This document shows positions 26,882 to 34,249 of a DNA stretch of 64,000 nt, piece by piece. The number at the start of each line of letters is the position of its first letter. Positions within the stretch are counted from its first letter, which is position 1. The stretch is taken from positions 558,001 through 622,000 of the forward strand of contig VYDI01000034.1 of assembly GCA_009843505.1 (NCBI GenBank), in the 5' to 3' direction. A model generated the notes under the pieces. It saw nothing but the letters and a program-made list of their open reading frames with translations. It was not told the origin of the DNA and ran no database searches. A program made the position numbers and the translations under genes. Origin of the DNA: Holophagales bacterium. GTDB lineage: Bacteria > Acidobacteriota > Thermoanaerobaculia > Multivoradales > Multivoraceae.

Positions 26882-27490
26882 ATGTACGGGAAGACTCTCT
26901 GGCGGCGGCTTCGCTTCGGCCGGCCGATCATCGTCGTCTCCGGTCTCCCCCGCTCCGGCACCTCGATGGCGATGAAGATGCTTGAGGCCGGCGGAGTGGA
27001 GATCGTGACCGACGGCGAGCGCGAAGCCGACGAAGACAACCCGCGCGGCTACTACGAGGACGAGCGGGTCAAGGACCTCGCGACCGCTACCGACAAGTCC
27101 TGGCTCCGCGCTTCACGCGGCCGCGCGGTCAAGGTCATCTCCTTCCTGCTCAAGGACCTGCCGCCCAATCTGAACTACAGGGTCATCCTGATGCGCCGCG
27201 ACCTCGAAGAAGTGCTCGCATCCCAGCGCAAGATGCTGGACCGCCGGGGCGAGACCGACGACACACCGGACGAGCGGATGATGGAGCTCTGGCAGGACCA
27301 GCTCTGGCGAGTGAACTACCTGCTGCGCACGGCGCCACAGTTCGAGTGGATCGAGGTCGAGTACGGCGAGGCGCTGCGGGACCCGGCAGAGGCGGCCACG
27401 CGAATCGCCAGTCTCGTGGACGGCCTGGACGAAAGGGCGATGGCCGAGGTGGTGGACCCGTCGCTCTACCGGAACCGCGCCGCCCCCTAG
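26882..27490 (+). CDS. Sulfotransferase family protein
   Basis: About 202 residues. The PAPS 5'-phosphosulfate loop reads IVVSGLPRSGTSMAMKMLEA near residue 20. VILMRRDLEEVLASQRKML matches the 3'-phosphate-binding region, and WIEVEYGEALRDPAEAATRI matches the end of the fold. It is short for the family (often 250-300) but has both cofactor motifs. ATG 26882 is taken; an in-frame GTG at 26876 is equally possible. It is divergent from the phosphodiesterase-like operon, 82 bases apart, so it may modify the same envelope product. It converges with the adenylation-protein gene. Confidence 0.85.
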   Translation: MYGKTLWRRLRFGRPIIVVSGLPRSGTSMAMKMLEAGGVEIVTDGEREADEDNPRGYYEDERVKDLATATDKSWLRASRGRAVKVISFLLKDLPPNLNYRVILMRRDLEEVLASQRKMLDRRGETDDTPDERMMELWQDQLWRVNYLLRTAPQFEWIEVEYGEALRDPAEAATRIASLVDGLDERAMAEVVDPSLYRNRAAP

Positions 27491-27500
27491 CGAGCGATTC

Positions 27501-28595
27501 CTAGTACACCCCGACCGTCGTCGCCGACGCCAGCCTCGCGAACGGCCGTACGCCGCTGACGCCGTCCCAGGGGTAGTCGACGTAGGGCTGCTCCCGCTCG
27601 CCCTCGTCGCGCTCGAGGAAACCGGGCACAAAGAACTCGCGGGTCAACGTCGTCAGCCGTACGCGGCCGGTGGCGCCGTAGTCGACGACCTGGTCCGGGT
27701 CGTCCGGGTCGACGACCTCGAGTACGGCCCGCGGCTGCGGCGCGTAGTAGGCGATCGTGTAGCCGTCCGCCGCCGTGACCGGCCGCGACGCGGCCAGGCC
27801 CATCAGGGTGTTGCCGTACGTGGGCGTCATGTAGACGCCGTCGAGTAGCTCCTCGACCGCGAAGCGGGTCCATTGCGGTGTGAACTCGGTGCCGCCCGAA
27901 AAGATGCCCTTGATCCCCGTGTCCGCGAGGGTCTGGCCGCGGTCCTCGAGCGCGAGGCACAGGGACTCGAGCAGCTTCGGGGTCGCGAACATGGCCTGGA
28001 TGTCGTGACCGGCCGAGAGCACCGCCAGCGCCTGGTCGATCACGTGGTCCTTGTACGCCTCCAGGTGCTCCATCCAGCCCTTCTTGATCAGCTTGATCAC
28101 CCAGCGCGGGTCGAGATCGACGCAGAAGCAGATGCCGCCGCGGTACTGGCAGAGATGCTCCACCGCCAGGCGCAGGCGGCGCGGGCCCGACGGCCCCAGC
28201 ATCAGCCAGTTACTTCCCGGCGGGAAGTGCTCGTCCGGCAGGCTCGCGCTGAACAGTTCGTAGTCCGTGCGGAAGTCGTTGAGCGCCACGCGGCTCTTCG
28301 GAATGCCCGTCGTGCCGCCGGTCTCGAACACGTAGATCGGGTCGTCGGCCATGGCCTTCGGCACCCAGCGGCGCACCGGGCCGCCGCGCAGCCACTCGTC
28401 CTCGAACGGCGGAAACTTGCGCAGGTCCGCGTAGCAGGCAACGTCGCTGCGCGGGTCGAAGTCGAGCTTCGAGGCGAAGTCCAGCCAGAACGGCGTTCCG
28501 GTCTCCGGGCTGAAGTGCCACTCCATCATGTCCCGGACGTGGGCATCGAGTCGTTCCCCGGCCTGTGCCTGGGCGTCTGCGCTGGCGACTTCCAT
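27501..28595 (-). CDS. ANL-superfamily adenylation protein, EhpF/PaaK-like, without C-terminal subdomain
   Basis: 364 residues. The ATP-binding P-loop reads YVFETGGTTGIPKSRVAL. A later GIFSGGTEFTPQW and YMTPTYGNTLMGLA correspond to adenylate-forming motifs in phenylacetate-CoA ligase-like enzymes. Length and sequence style resemble EhpF, a phenazine antibiotic pathway ANL protein. The ~110-residue mobile C-terminal domain of ordinary acyl-CoA ligases is absent, so it may only adenylate or may need a partner. GGAG lies 8 bases before ATG 28595. No biosynthetic cluster is adjacent; the PQQ dehydrogenase is 116 bases upstream across a hairpin. Confidence 0.75.
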   Translation of the reverse strand: MEVASADAQAQAGERLDAHVRDMMEWHFSPETGTPFWLDFASKLDFDPRSDVACYADLRKFPPFEDEWLRGGPVRRWVPKAMADDPIYVFETGGTTGIPKSRVALNDFRTDYELFSASLPDEHFPPGSNWLMLGPSGPRRLRLAVEHLCQYRGGICFCVDLDPRWVIKLIKKGWMEHLEAYKDHVIDQALAVLSAGHDIQAMFATPKLLESLCLALEDRGQTLADTGIKGIFSGGTEFTPQWTRFAVEELLDGVYMTPTYGNTLMGLAASRPVTAADGYTIAYYAPQPRAVLEVVDPDDPDQVVDYGATGRVRLTTLTREFFVPGFLERDEGEREQPYVDYPWDGVSGVRPFARLASATTVGVY

Positions 28596-28628
28596 CTGCG
28601 AACTCCAATCGGGCTAGGTCCTGCGGTG

Positions 28629-28689
28629 AGCGGCGGCTTGCCGTGATCCCGGGCTTGGGGGGCGGCAGACTACAGCACCAGCCGCCGCT
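28629..28689. repeat. 10-bp inverted repeat between PQQ dehydrogenase and adenylation-protein genes
   Basis: AGCGGCGGCT (28629-28638) and AGCCGCCGCT (28680-28689) are exact inverted repeats with a 41-base loop. On the minus strand they lie just after the PQQ dehydrogenase stop and before the adenylation gene. They could end the PQQ/Rieske transcript. No T-run is present. Confidence 0.35.
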
Positions 28690-28711
28690 GCGACTCCTCC
28701 GGGCAGAGCCG

Positions 28712-30427
28712 CTAGTCGGGCAACGCGAAGACCCAGAGCACGCCGCCCTGCGGCACGTAGGTCCGGGTGCCGATCGCACCGTCCAGGTGGTTCGTGCCAC
28801 GCTGCGCGTCGACGCCCCAGCCCGACTGGACGGCGATGTACTGCACGCCGTCGACTTCGAAGGCCGTCGGCACGCCGGTGACGCCGGAGTTCGTCCGCTG
28901 GCGCCACAGGAGCTCGCCGGTCGCCGCATCGAAGGCGCGGAAGTAGCGGTCGCTCGTGCCGCCGACGAAGACGAGACCGCCGCCGGTCGTCAGGACCGGC
29001 CCCCACAACTTGCGCTCGAACTCGACGGTCCAGACCTTCTCCCGGGTGTCGAGGTTCCAGGCCTGGAGCTCGCCGTAGTGGTCGGCGCCCTCCCGCGACA
29101 CGAAGCCTCCCTCCATGCCCATGAAGGTACGCCCCGGCCGGTACTCCGCCTCGACCCCTTCGAGGTACGAACAGGTGTTCTCGTTGGCCGGGATGTAGAG
29201 CAACCTCGTGTCCGGGTTCCAGGCGGCCGGCGGCCAGTTCTTGGCGCCGGACCAGGACGGACAGAACACCGCCCGCTCGCCGGTGCCCGGGGTCTTCGCC
29301 GGGTCGTACTCGGGGCGGCCGGTGTCCGGGTCGATCGACGTGAACACGTCCTGGTACACGAAACGCGTCGCGTCCAGGAAATCGATCGAGTCGGCGCTCC
29401 GTTCCAGCACCCAGAGGTAGGCGTTGCGCCCGGGATGGACCAGCGCCTTGCGGGTCGAACCGCCGCGCTCGACGTCGATCAGCAGCGGCGGATCGACCTC
29501 GTCCCAGTCCCAACTGTCGTTCCAGTGGTACTGGTGATGCGCCTTCAACTCGCCGGTGTCGACGTCGAGCGCCAGCACCGAGGTGGCGTACAGGTTGTCG
29601 CCCGGCCGGGCGTCGCCCATCCAGGGACCGCCGTTGCCGGTACCCCAGTAGCTCAGTCTCAGTTCCGGGTCGTAGGTGCCGGTGACCCAGACCGGCACGC
29701 CGCCGGTCCGCCAGGTGTCGCCGGACCAACTGTCATGGCCGGGCTCGCCTGGACCGGGAATCGTGTAGGTCTTCCAGAGTTCGTCCCCACTGTCGGCGTC
29801 GTAGGCGGCGACGAAACCGCGGATGCCCCACTCGCCTCCGGACACGCCGACCATCACCTTGCCCTCGACGGCCAGGGGCGCGAGCGTCATGTAGTAGCCG
29901 CGGGCGTAGTTCTCGACCGCCGTTTCCCAGGCCACCCTTCCCGTCCGCGCGTCGAGCGCGAAGAGGCGGGCGTCGACGGTGGCGACGTAGACCCGGTCGC
30001 CCCACAGCGCGACACCGCGGTTGGTCGGGTGCATCTGCTGCAGATCCTCGGGGAGCTCCGGAACGAAGCGCCACAGCAGCTCGCCTGTCCGGGCGTCGAG
30101 CGCGAGGACGCGGCTGCCCGGCGTGGTGATGAACAGTGCGCCGTCGTTGACGATCGGCGGCGCCTGGTGGCCCTCGTTGATGCTGGTCGAGAAGGTCCAG
30201 ACCGGCGCTAGCGAGGCGACGTTCGACGTGTCGATCCGGTCGAGCGGGCTGTAGCCCCAGCCGTCGTAAGTGCGCCTGTACATCAGCCAGTTCTCGGGCT
30301 CGGGGGCGAGCAGCCGCTCCTGGGTGACCGCGCGGTATGGCCGCTCCTGGCCCATCGCCGGCGCCACGACGGCGCAGACAACGAGGAGAGTGACCGTCCG
30401 TCGAAGCACTGCTTGCCGATCCACCAT
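28712..30427 (-). CDS. PQQ-dependent dehydrogenase (quinoprotein), periplasmic
   Basis: 571 residues with a signal peptide (VTLLVVCAVVAPAMG). Repeated propeller blades show the Trp docking motif: TGELLWRFVPE, GRVAWETAVEN, GDELWKTYTI, TREKVWTVEFE and TGELLWRQRTN. Quinoprotein segments FCPSWSGAKNWPPAAWN and GVTGVPTAFEVDGVQYIAV are typical of methanol/ethanol-type dehydrogenases. There is no fused cytochrome c domain, so electrons need an external acceptor. The start at 30427 has GAAGGAG within the end of the upstream Rieske gene, implying tight coupling. Substrate, alcohol or sugar, is undetermined. Confidence 0.92.
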   Translation of the reverse strand: MVDRQAVLRRTVTLLVVCAVVAPAMGQERPYRAVTQERLLAPEPENWLMYRRTYDGWGYSPLDRIDTSNVASLAPVWTFSTSINEGHQAPPIVNDGALFITTPGSRVLALDARTGELLWRFVPELPEDLQQMHPTNRGVALWGDRVYVATVDARLFALDARTGRVAWETAVENYARGYYMTLAPLAVEGKVMVGVSGGEWGIRGFVAAYDADSGDELWKTYTIPGPGEPGHDSWSGDTWRTGGVPVWVTGTYDPELRLSYWGTGNGGPWMGDARPGDNLYATSVLALDVDTGELKAHHQYHWNDSWDWDEVDPPLLIDVERGGSTRKALVHPGRNAYLWVLERSADSIDFLDATRFVYQDVFTSIDPDTGRPEYDPAKTPGTGERAVFCPSWSGAKNWPPAAWNPDTRLLYIPANENTCSYLEGVEAEYRPGRTFMGMEGGFVSREGADHYGELQAWNLDTREKVWTVEFERKLWGPVLTTGGGLVFVGGTSDRYFRAFDAATGELLWRQRTNSGVTGVPTAFEVDGVQYIAVQSGWGVDAQRGTNHLDGAIGTRTYVPQGGVLWVFALPD

Positions 30428-30429
30428 CG

Positions 30430-30993
30430 TCAGAACTCCTTCTCGAACCGGATCGTCGCGCTGAACCCGCCGGCTGCCACGAGCACGCCGTCCTCCGAAC
30501 GAAGGGGCAGCGACGGCAGCCGGCGCGGGGCCGGGCCCGAGATGACTTCGGCGCCGTCCCGAGGGTCGAACTCCGAGTCGTGACAGGAACAGACCAGGAA
30601 CTCCGCCTCGTCGGACCAGTCCTCGATGTCGCAGCCGGTGTGGGTGCAGATGCCCGAGTAGGCGACGACGCCGTCCGCGGACGCTTCCCGCGTCTCCGGG
30701 GTCAGCGAATCGGGCTCGAAGCGCAACAGCAGCACCTGGTTCAGGCGCGAGCCGTCACGCACGGCGCCGGACGACGGGTCCATCGCGTAGCAGATGAGCT
30801 GCTCGCTCGCCAGGGGAACGTCATCGACCCGGACCGTCTCGCCCTGGCGCGGCCCGAAGGCGAAGACAAAGCGGTCGCCTTCCTGCGGCCGGGCCTTTCG
30901 CGGATCGTCTACCTGCGCCTGGAGCACGTTCAGGCCACGCACACCCAAACCCAGCGCCAGGGCCGATTTCAGAACGGTGCGACGGTCCTCCAT
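30430..30993 (-). CDS. Tat-exported Rieske [2Fe-2S] protein
   Basis: 187 residues. The N-terminus MEDRRTVLKSALALGLG is a twin-arginine signal or anchor. Cluster ligands are clear: CTHTGCDIEDW (Cys-x-His) and CSCHDSEFDPRDGAEV (Cys-x-x-His), with extra cysteines that could form the usual stabilising disulfide. The closing PAPRRLPSLPLR is the family pattern. There is no cytochrome b or c1 gene next to it, so it is not an obvious bc1 subunit. It ends 2 bases before the PQQ dehydrogenase start, suggesting it carries electrons from or to that enzyme (inference). Confidence 0.9.
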   Translation of the reverse strand: MEDRRTVLKSALALGLGVRGLNVLQAQVDDPRKARPQEGDRFVFAFGPRQGETVRVDDVPLASEQLICYAMDPSSGAVRDGSRLNQVLLLRFEPDSLTPETREASADGVVAYSGICTHTGCDIEDWSDEAEFLVCSCHDSEFDPRDGAEVISGPAPRRLPSLPLRSEDGVLVAAGGFSATIRFEKEF

Positions 30994-31047
30994 GGCCGGC
31001 GAAGGCTAGCAGTAGAGTCGCGGCGTCCGCGCCGCGCTGATGCACAG

Positions 31048-31063
31048 GGAAAAGGCCTTTTCC
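31048..31063. promoter_or_regulatory. 16-bp perfect palindrome between divergent Rieske/PQQ and aldehyde dehydrogenase genes
   Basis: GGAAAAGGCCTTTTCC is a perfect palindrome and is AT-rich against its GC-rich surroundings. It lies 55 bases upstream of the Rieske start and 85 bases upstream of the aldehyde dehydrogenase start. That is a natural place for a regulator controlling both transcripts. No regulator gene is adjacent. Confidence 0.5.
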
Positions 31064-31148
31064 ATACAGCCCGGTGCTACCATTCCGCCGCTTCCGAACG
31101 CTCGATTCATCCTTCGGCCACCCGGCCGGCCGCCTACAGGTAACCAGC

Positions 31149-32582
31149 ATGATCGACATCCCCGCCATCCGTTGGGGCAAGCCCTACGAGTCGCTCGAGA
31201 AGGCGACGATCGTCCACTTCGAGACCGGCGAGGAGCTGGCCACGCTGCACCAGACCAACCCCGGCCTGGTCCAGCGCGACATGCGCCGCGCCCAGCGCGC
31301 CCGCGACATCCTGCGCGAGATCCCGTCCAGCGAACTGATCTCGATGGTGATAGAGGCCGCCGACCTCTACCTGAACGCGGACCTGCCTCTCGGCAGCGGC
31401 AGCCAGACCCCGGAGGACTTCGTCCACTACCAGTCGGCGACGACCGGCCTGCCCGAGCACATGTGCCGGGCGAATATGGACAAGAACCACTTCGTGCTGA
31501 CGAACATGGGCGAGGTGCTGGAGGCGCTGACCCGCGGTCTCGACCTGGACATCCTTGCCCGCGGCCACGGCGTCGAGGAACGCGGCGTGCCGGTCAGCTA
31601 CCAGGCGCAGGCGCCGGTGATCGGTCTGGTGCTGCCGTCCAACTCGCCGGGCGTGCACACGCTGTGGATGCCGGTCATCCCGCTTCAGATCGGTCTCGTG
31701 TTCAAGCCGGGACCGCAGGAACCGTGGACGCCCTACCGGATGACCGAGGCCTTCGCCCAGGCCGGCGTGCCACGCGAGGCGATCTCGATCTACCCGGGGG
31801 AAGGCGATATCGGCGCGGCCGTCCTCGCCTCCTGCTCGCGCAGCATGATCTTCGGCGGCGCGGATACGGTCGCCCGCTATCAGAACGATCCCCGAGTGCA
31901 GCCGCACGGCCCCGGCTTCAGCAAGATCCTGCTCGGCGACGACGTCGTCGACGACTGGGAGCAGTACCTCGACGTGATGGTCGACAGTGTGCTGGTCAAC
32001 AGCGGCCGGAGCTGCATCTCCTGCTCAGGCGTCTGGGCTTCGCGCCACACGGAGGAGATCGCCCAGGCCCTCGCCGAGCGGCTGGCGCCCGTGCTGCCCA
32101 AGCCGGCCGACGACCCCAAGTCTCCGCTCGCAGCCTTCACCGTTCCGGGGATGGCGAAGGCGATCGACGGCATGATCGAGCGGCAGGTCGACGTACCTGG
32201 CGTGCGCGACCTGACTTCCGAGATTCGCGGCAACGGTCGGCTCGACGAACGCGAACGCTGCGACTACCTGCTGCCGACCGTCCTCCACTGCGCCGACGCA
32301 GGAATAGAAGCGGCGAACGTCGAGTACATGTTCCCCTTCGTCTCGGTCGTCGAGTGCCCGCAGCAGAAGATGCTGAGCGCGATCGACGACACCCTTGTGT
32401 GCAGCGCGATCACGAATGACGAACGCTGGCGGCGCCAACTGATCGACGCTACCCATGTCGACCGCCTGAACCTCGGTCCGGTGCCGACGATTCAGCTCAA
32501 CTGGCTACAGCCGCATGAAGGCAACATCATCGACTTCCTGTTCCGGGCGCGTGCGTTCCAGGAAGCGGACGTGGCTCAGTAA
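31149..32582 (+). CDS. Aldehyde dehydrogenase superfamily protein with altered catalytic motif
   Basis: 477 residues from ATG 31149. The cofactor region follows the family: APVIGLVLPSNSPGVHTLW (Asn165 equivalent) and GLVFKPGPQEPWTP (Lys186 binding NAD(P)). The nucleophile is probably Cys289 in VNSGRSCISCSG, which fits NxGxxC. The usual ELGGK general-base motif is replaced by HGPGFSKI (253-260), so the catalytic Glu is missing. In CoA-acylating family members that Glu is also absent, so an acylating reaction is possible. It is divergent from the PQQ/Rieske pair and could oxidise the aldehyde they form (inference). It converges with vapC. Confidence 0.8.
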   Translation: MIDIPAIRWGKPYESLEKATIVHFETGEELATLHQTNPGLVQRDMRRAQRARDILREIPSSELISMVIEAADLYLNADLPLGSGSQTPEDFVHYQSATTGLPEHMCRANMDKNHFVLTNMGEVLEALTRGLDLDILARGHGVEERGVPVSYQAQAPVIGLVLPSNSPGVHTLWMPVIPLQIGLVFKPGPQEPWTPYRMTEAFAQAGVPREAISIYPGEGDIGAAVLASCSRSMIFGGADTVARYQNDPRVQPHGPGFSKILLGDDVVDDWEQYLDVMVDSVLVNSGRSCISCSGVWASRHTEEIAQALAERLAPVLPKPADDPKSPLAAFTVPGMAKAIDGMIERQVDVPGVRDLTSEIRGNGRLDERERCDYLLPTVLHCADAGIEAANVEYMFPFVSVVECPQQKMLSAIDDTLVCSAITNDERWRRQLIDATHVDRLNLGPVPTIQLNWLQPHEGNIIDFLFRARAFQEADVAQ

Positions 32583-32589
32583 GGCGCGA

Positions 32590-33003
32590 TCACCCGCCCA
32601 GCGCCTCCACGCCCACGGCCCGTGCTTCGGCCGCAAGTCGTTCGTCGAGAGTGGCCAACGGCAGCCCCATGCGCAGCGCCAACTCAAGGTACATCGCGTC
32701 GTAGACGGAGATTCCGCGATCATGCGCGAGTTCGAGAACGGCGCTCCCGACACGCGCCGGGTCTACGGGCTCGACCGCGATGGGGAGAGAGTCGAGCGAG
32801 TGTCGAATCCACGGCCATCTGCTCGCCTCGAGTCGGTGCCGGCGCGTCGCCGCCAGAAAGGCGTTTGCCACCTCGATCGGCCAGAGGCCGGGCGCATACG
32901 CCTGGCGTTCCAGCAATGACTCGAGCAATCGGTCGGTCGTCTCCGTCGCCTCGTCCGGGAAGACCCACGCCAGGGTCATCGAAGCGTCCAGCACGAACGC
33001 CAT
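32590..33003 (-). CDS. vapC: PIN-domain ribonuclease toxin, VapC type
   Basis: 137 residues. The four PIN acidic residues can be placed: Asp6 in FVLDASMTLAW, Glu44 in WPIEVANAFL, Asp102 in SVYDAMYLELA and Asp120 in LATLDERLAAEA. VapC toxins are Mg-dependent endoribonucleases cutting tRNA or rRNA. The ATG at 33003 shares one base with the antitoxin stop (TGATG), giving translational coupling in the usual antitoxin-first order. It is close to the aldehyde dehydrogenase stop on the other strand. Target RNA cannot be predicted. Confidence 0.9.
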   Translation of the reverse strand: MAFVLDASMTLAWVFPDEATETTDRLLESLLERQAYAPGLWPIEVANAFLAATRRHRLEASRWPWIRHSLDSLPIAVEPVDPARVGSAVLELAHDRGISVYDAMYLELALRMGLPLATLDERLAAEARAVGVEALGG

Positions 33004-33245
33004 CAGTAGCGACGCCCCTCCTCGATCAGTTCGCGAATCGACAGGCCGCCCAGGCTGTTTGACTTGCGGAACTCCCTCAGGTTCTCGATCGCGGTGCGTA
33101 CCTGGTCCATATCGGCCCCTCGGTAGGGGATCAGTTCGGCGACCGGCCGCTCATGCCGCGTGATGACGAACCTCTCGCCGGCCTGCACACGCTTGAGCAG
33201 GCGGGGCAGGTGGGTCTTCGCCTCGAACACACCGACTTCAGACAT
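33003..33245 (-). CDS. Phd/YefM-family antitoxin
   Basis: 80 residues from ATG 33245 (an earlier in-frame start at 33272 lacks conservation). The N-terminus MSEVGVFEAKTHLPRLLKRV and the GERFVITRHERPVAELIP strand pair are the Phd/YefM DNA-binding domain. The C-terminal SIRELIEEGRRY is the toxin-binding tail. It pairs with the VapC-type toxin downstream. Antitoxins of this family repress their own promoter, and a perfect dyad lies 37 bases upstream. Confidence 0.9.
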   Translation of the reverse strand: MSEVGVFEAKTHLPRLLKRVQAGERFVITRHERPVAELIPYRGADMDQVRTAIENLREFRKSNSLGGLSIRELIEEGRRY

Positions 33246-33281
33246 GGAACCGCGCTCCTTCCCGGGTCGCACCGAGTCTAA

Positions 33282-33296
33282 CTAGTCTCAGACTAG
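33282..33296. promoter_or_regulatory. Dyad upstream of the toxin-antitoxin operon, probable operator
   Basis: CTAGTCT-C-AGACTAG is a perfect 7-1-7 palindrome within an AT-richer patch. The symmetry extends imperfectly outward as AGTCTA on the left and ACT on the right. It sits 37 bases upstream of the antitoxin ATG, so a Phd/YefM dimer binding here would autoregulate the operon. Confidence 0.55.
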
Positions 33297-33391
33297 ACTG
33301 AGTGCCGGCAAGCGTCAACCGGCGTCGCCGGCCGCAATAGCGCTCTCCGCTCGCACGCCTGTGCCCGCGCGTGGCTGTACGATCGCCCACC

Positions 33392-34249
33392 ATGCGCAAA
33401 CGGCTGGCTTCCGGCATCGAACTCCGGAACGCGAGTTCCGAGGAGGACTACGCGGCGATCGTCGATCTCCAGCGCGAGACCTGGGGCGACAGCTTCGACG
33501 ACGCGGTGCCGCCGCCGATGCTCAAGATCTCCCAGAAGATGGGCGGCGTGGTCGCCGGCGCCTTCGACGAGGCCGACCGGATGCTCGGCTTCATCTACGG
33601 CATGAGCGGCTTCCGCTTCGGGGAGCGCGCCCACTGGTCCCACATGCTGGCGGTGACGCGGGACGCCCGCGGCCTCGGGCTGGGCCGCGAACTCAAGGCT
33701 TTCCAGCGCGAGTTCCTGCTGGAACTCGACGTCGAGACGGTGTACTGGACCTACGACCCACTGGTCGCCCGGAACGCGAACCTCAACCTGAACCGGCTCG
33801 GAGCGCTGCCGGTCGAGTACGTCGTGGACATGTACGGCGAGGACACCGGCAGCATCCTGCACAGCGGACTGGGGACGGACCGTTTCATCGTCGCCTGGGC
33901 AATCGGCAGCGAGCGGGTCGCGGGCCTGATGGAGGGAGGCCCGGCGGCCGGACCGACCCGGGACACGCCACCCTTCCCCGTCGACGAGGCGCTGGTCAAC
34001 ACTGCCTGGGTCGAGGTGCCGCCGACCATCGGCTCCATCCTGCGCTCGGCGCCCGAAGACGCCTCCGCCTGGCGGCGCCGCACCCGGGCGCAGTTTCAGG
34101 AGCACCTGGAGGACGACTACGCGGTCACGGGGTTCACCTGGCGCGAGAATCCCCAGCCGGATGCCGGCGGGGACGCCGGTGCCCACACGTTGCTGAACCG
34201 GCGCTACTACTACCGGCTCGAGAAGCTCGAAGGAACGGAGACGCAATGA
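33392..34249 (+). CDS. GNAT acyltransferase paired with an N-acylamino-acid racemase-like enzyme
   Basis: 285 residues from ATG 33392 (an in-frame GTG at 33371 is an alternative). The GNAT acetyl-CoA loop appears as VTRDARGLGLGRELKAFQ, preceded by a MLAV strand. VYWTYDPLVARNANLNLNRL is a strongly conserved segment of this subgroup. A C-terminal extension of about 100 residues follows the fold. The stop overlaps the start of the enolase-superfamily gene as ATGA. In Geobacillus, a GNAT N-succinyltransferase works with N-succinylamino-acid racemase to turn D- into L-amino acids; the same pairing is inferred here. Confidence 0.82.
   Translation: MRKRLASGIELRNASSEEDYAAIVDLQRETWGDSFDDAVPPPMLKISQKMGGVVAGAFDEADRMLGFIYGMSGFRFGERAHWSHMLAVTRDARGLGLGRELKAFQREFLLELDVETVYWTYDPLVARNANLNLNRLGALPVEYVVDMYGEDTGSILHSGLGTDRFIVAWAIGSERVAGLMEGGPAAGPTRDTPPFPVDEALVNTAWVEVPPTIGSILRSAPEDASAWRRRTRAQFQEHLEDDYAVTGFTWRENPQPDAGGDAGAHTLLNRRYYYRLEKLEGTETQ

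Noticed and set aside
24835..26985. A ~716-codon plus-strand open frame opposite the phosphodiesterase-like gene
   Set aside because: Antisense shadow in GC-rich DNA, with no start signal or motif.
26799..27039. N-terminal extension of the second phosphodiesterase-like gene using an earlier ATG
   Set aside because: It would overlap the divergent sulfotransferase, and the extra residues look unconserved. The signal peptide begins well at 26799.
28565..30211. A ~548-codon plus-strand open frame opposite the PQQ dehydrogenase
   Set aside because: The minus-strand gene is secure; this frame has shadow composition.
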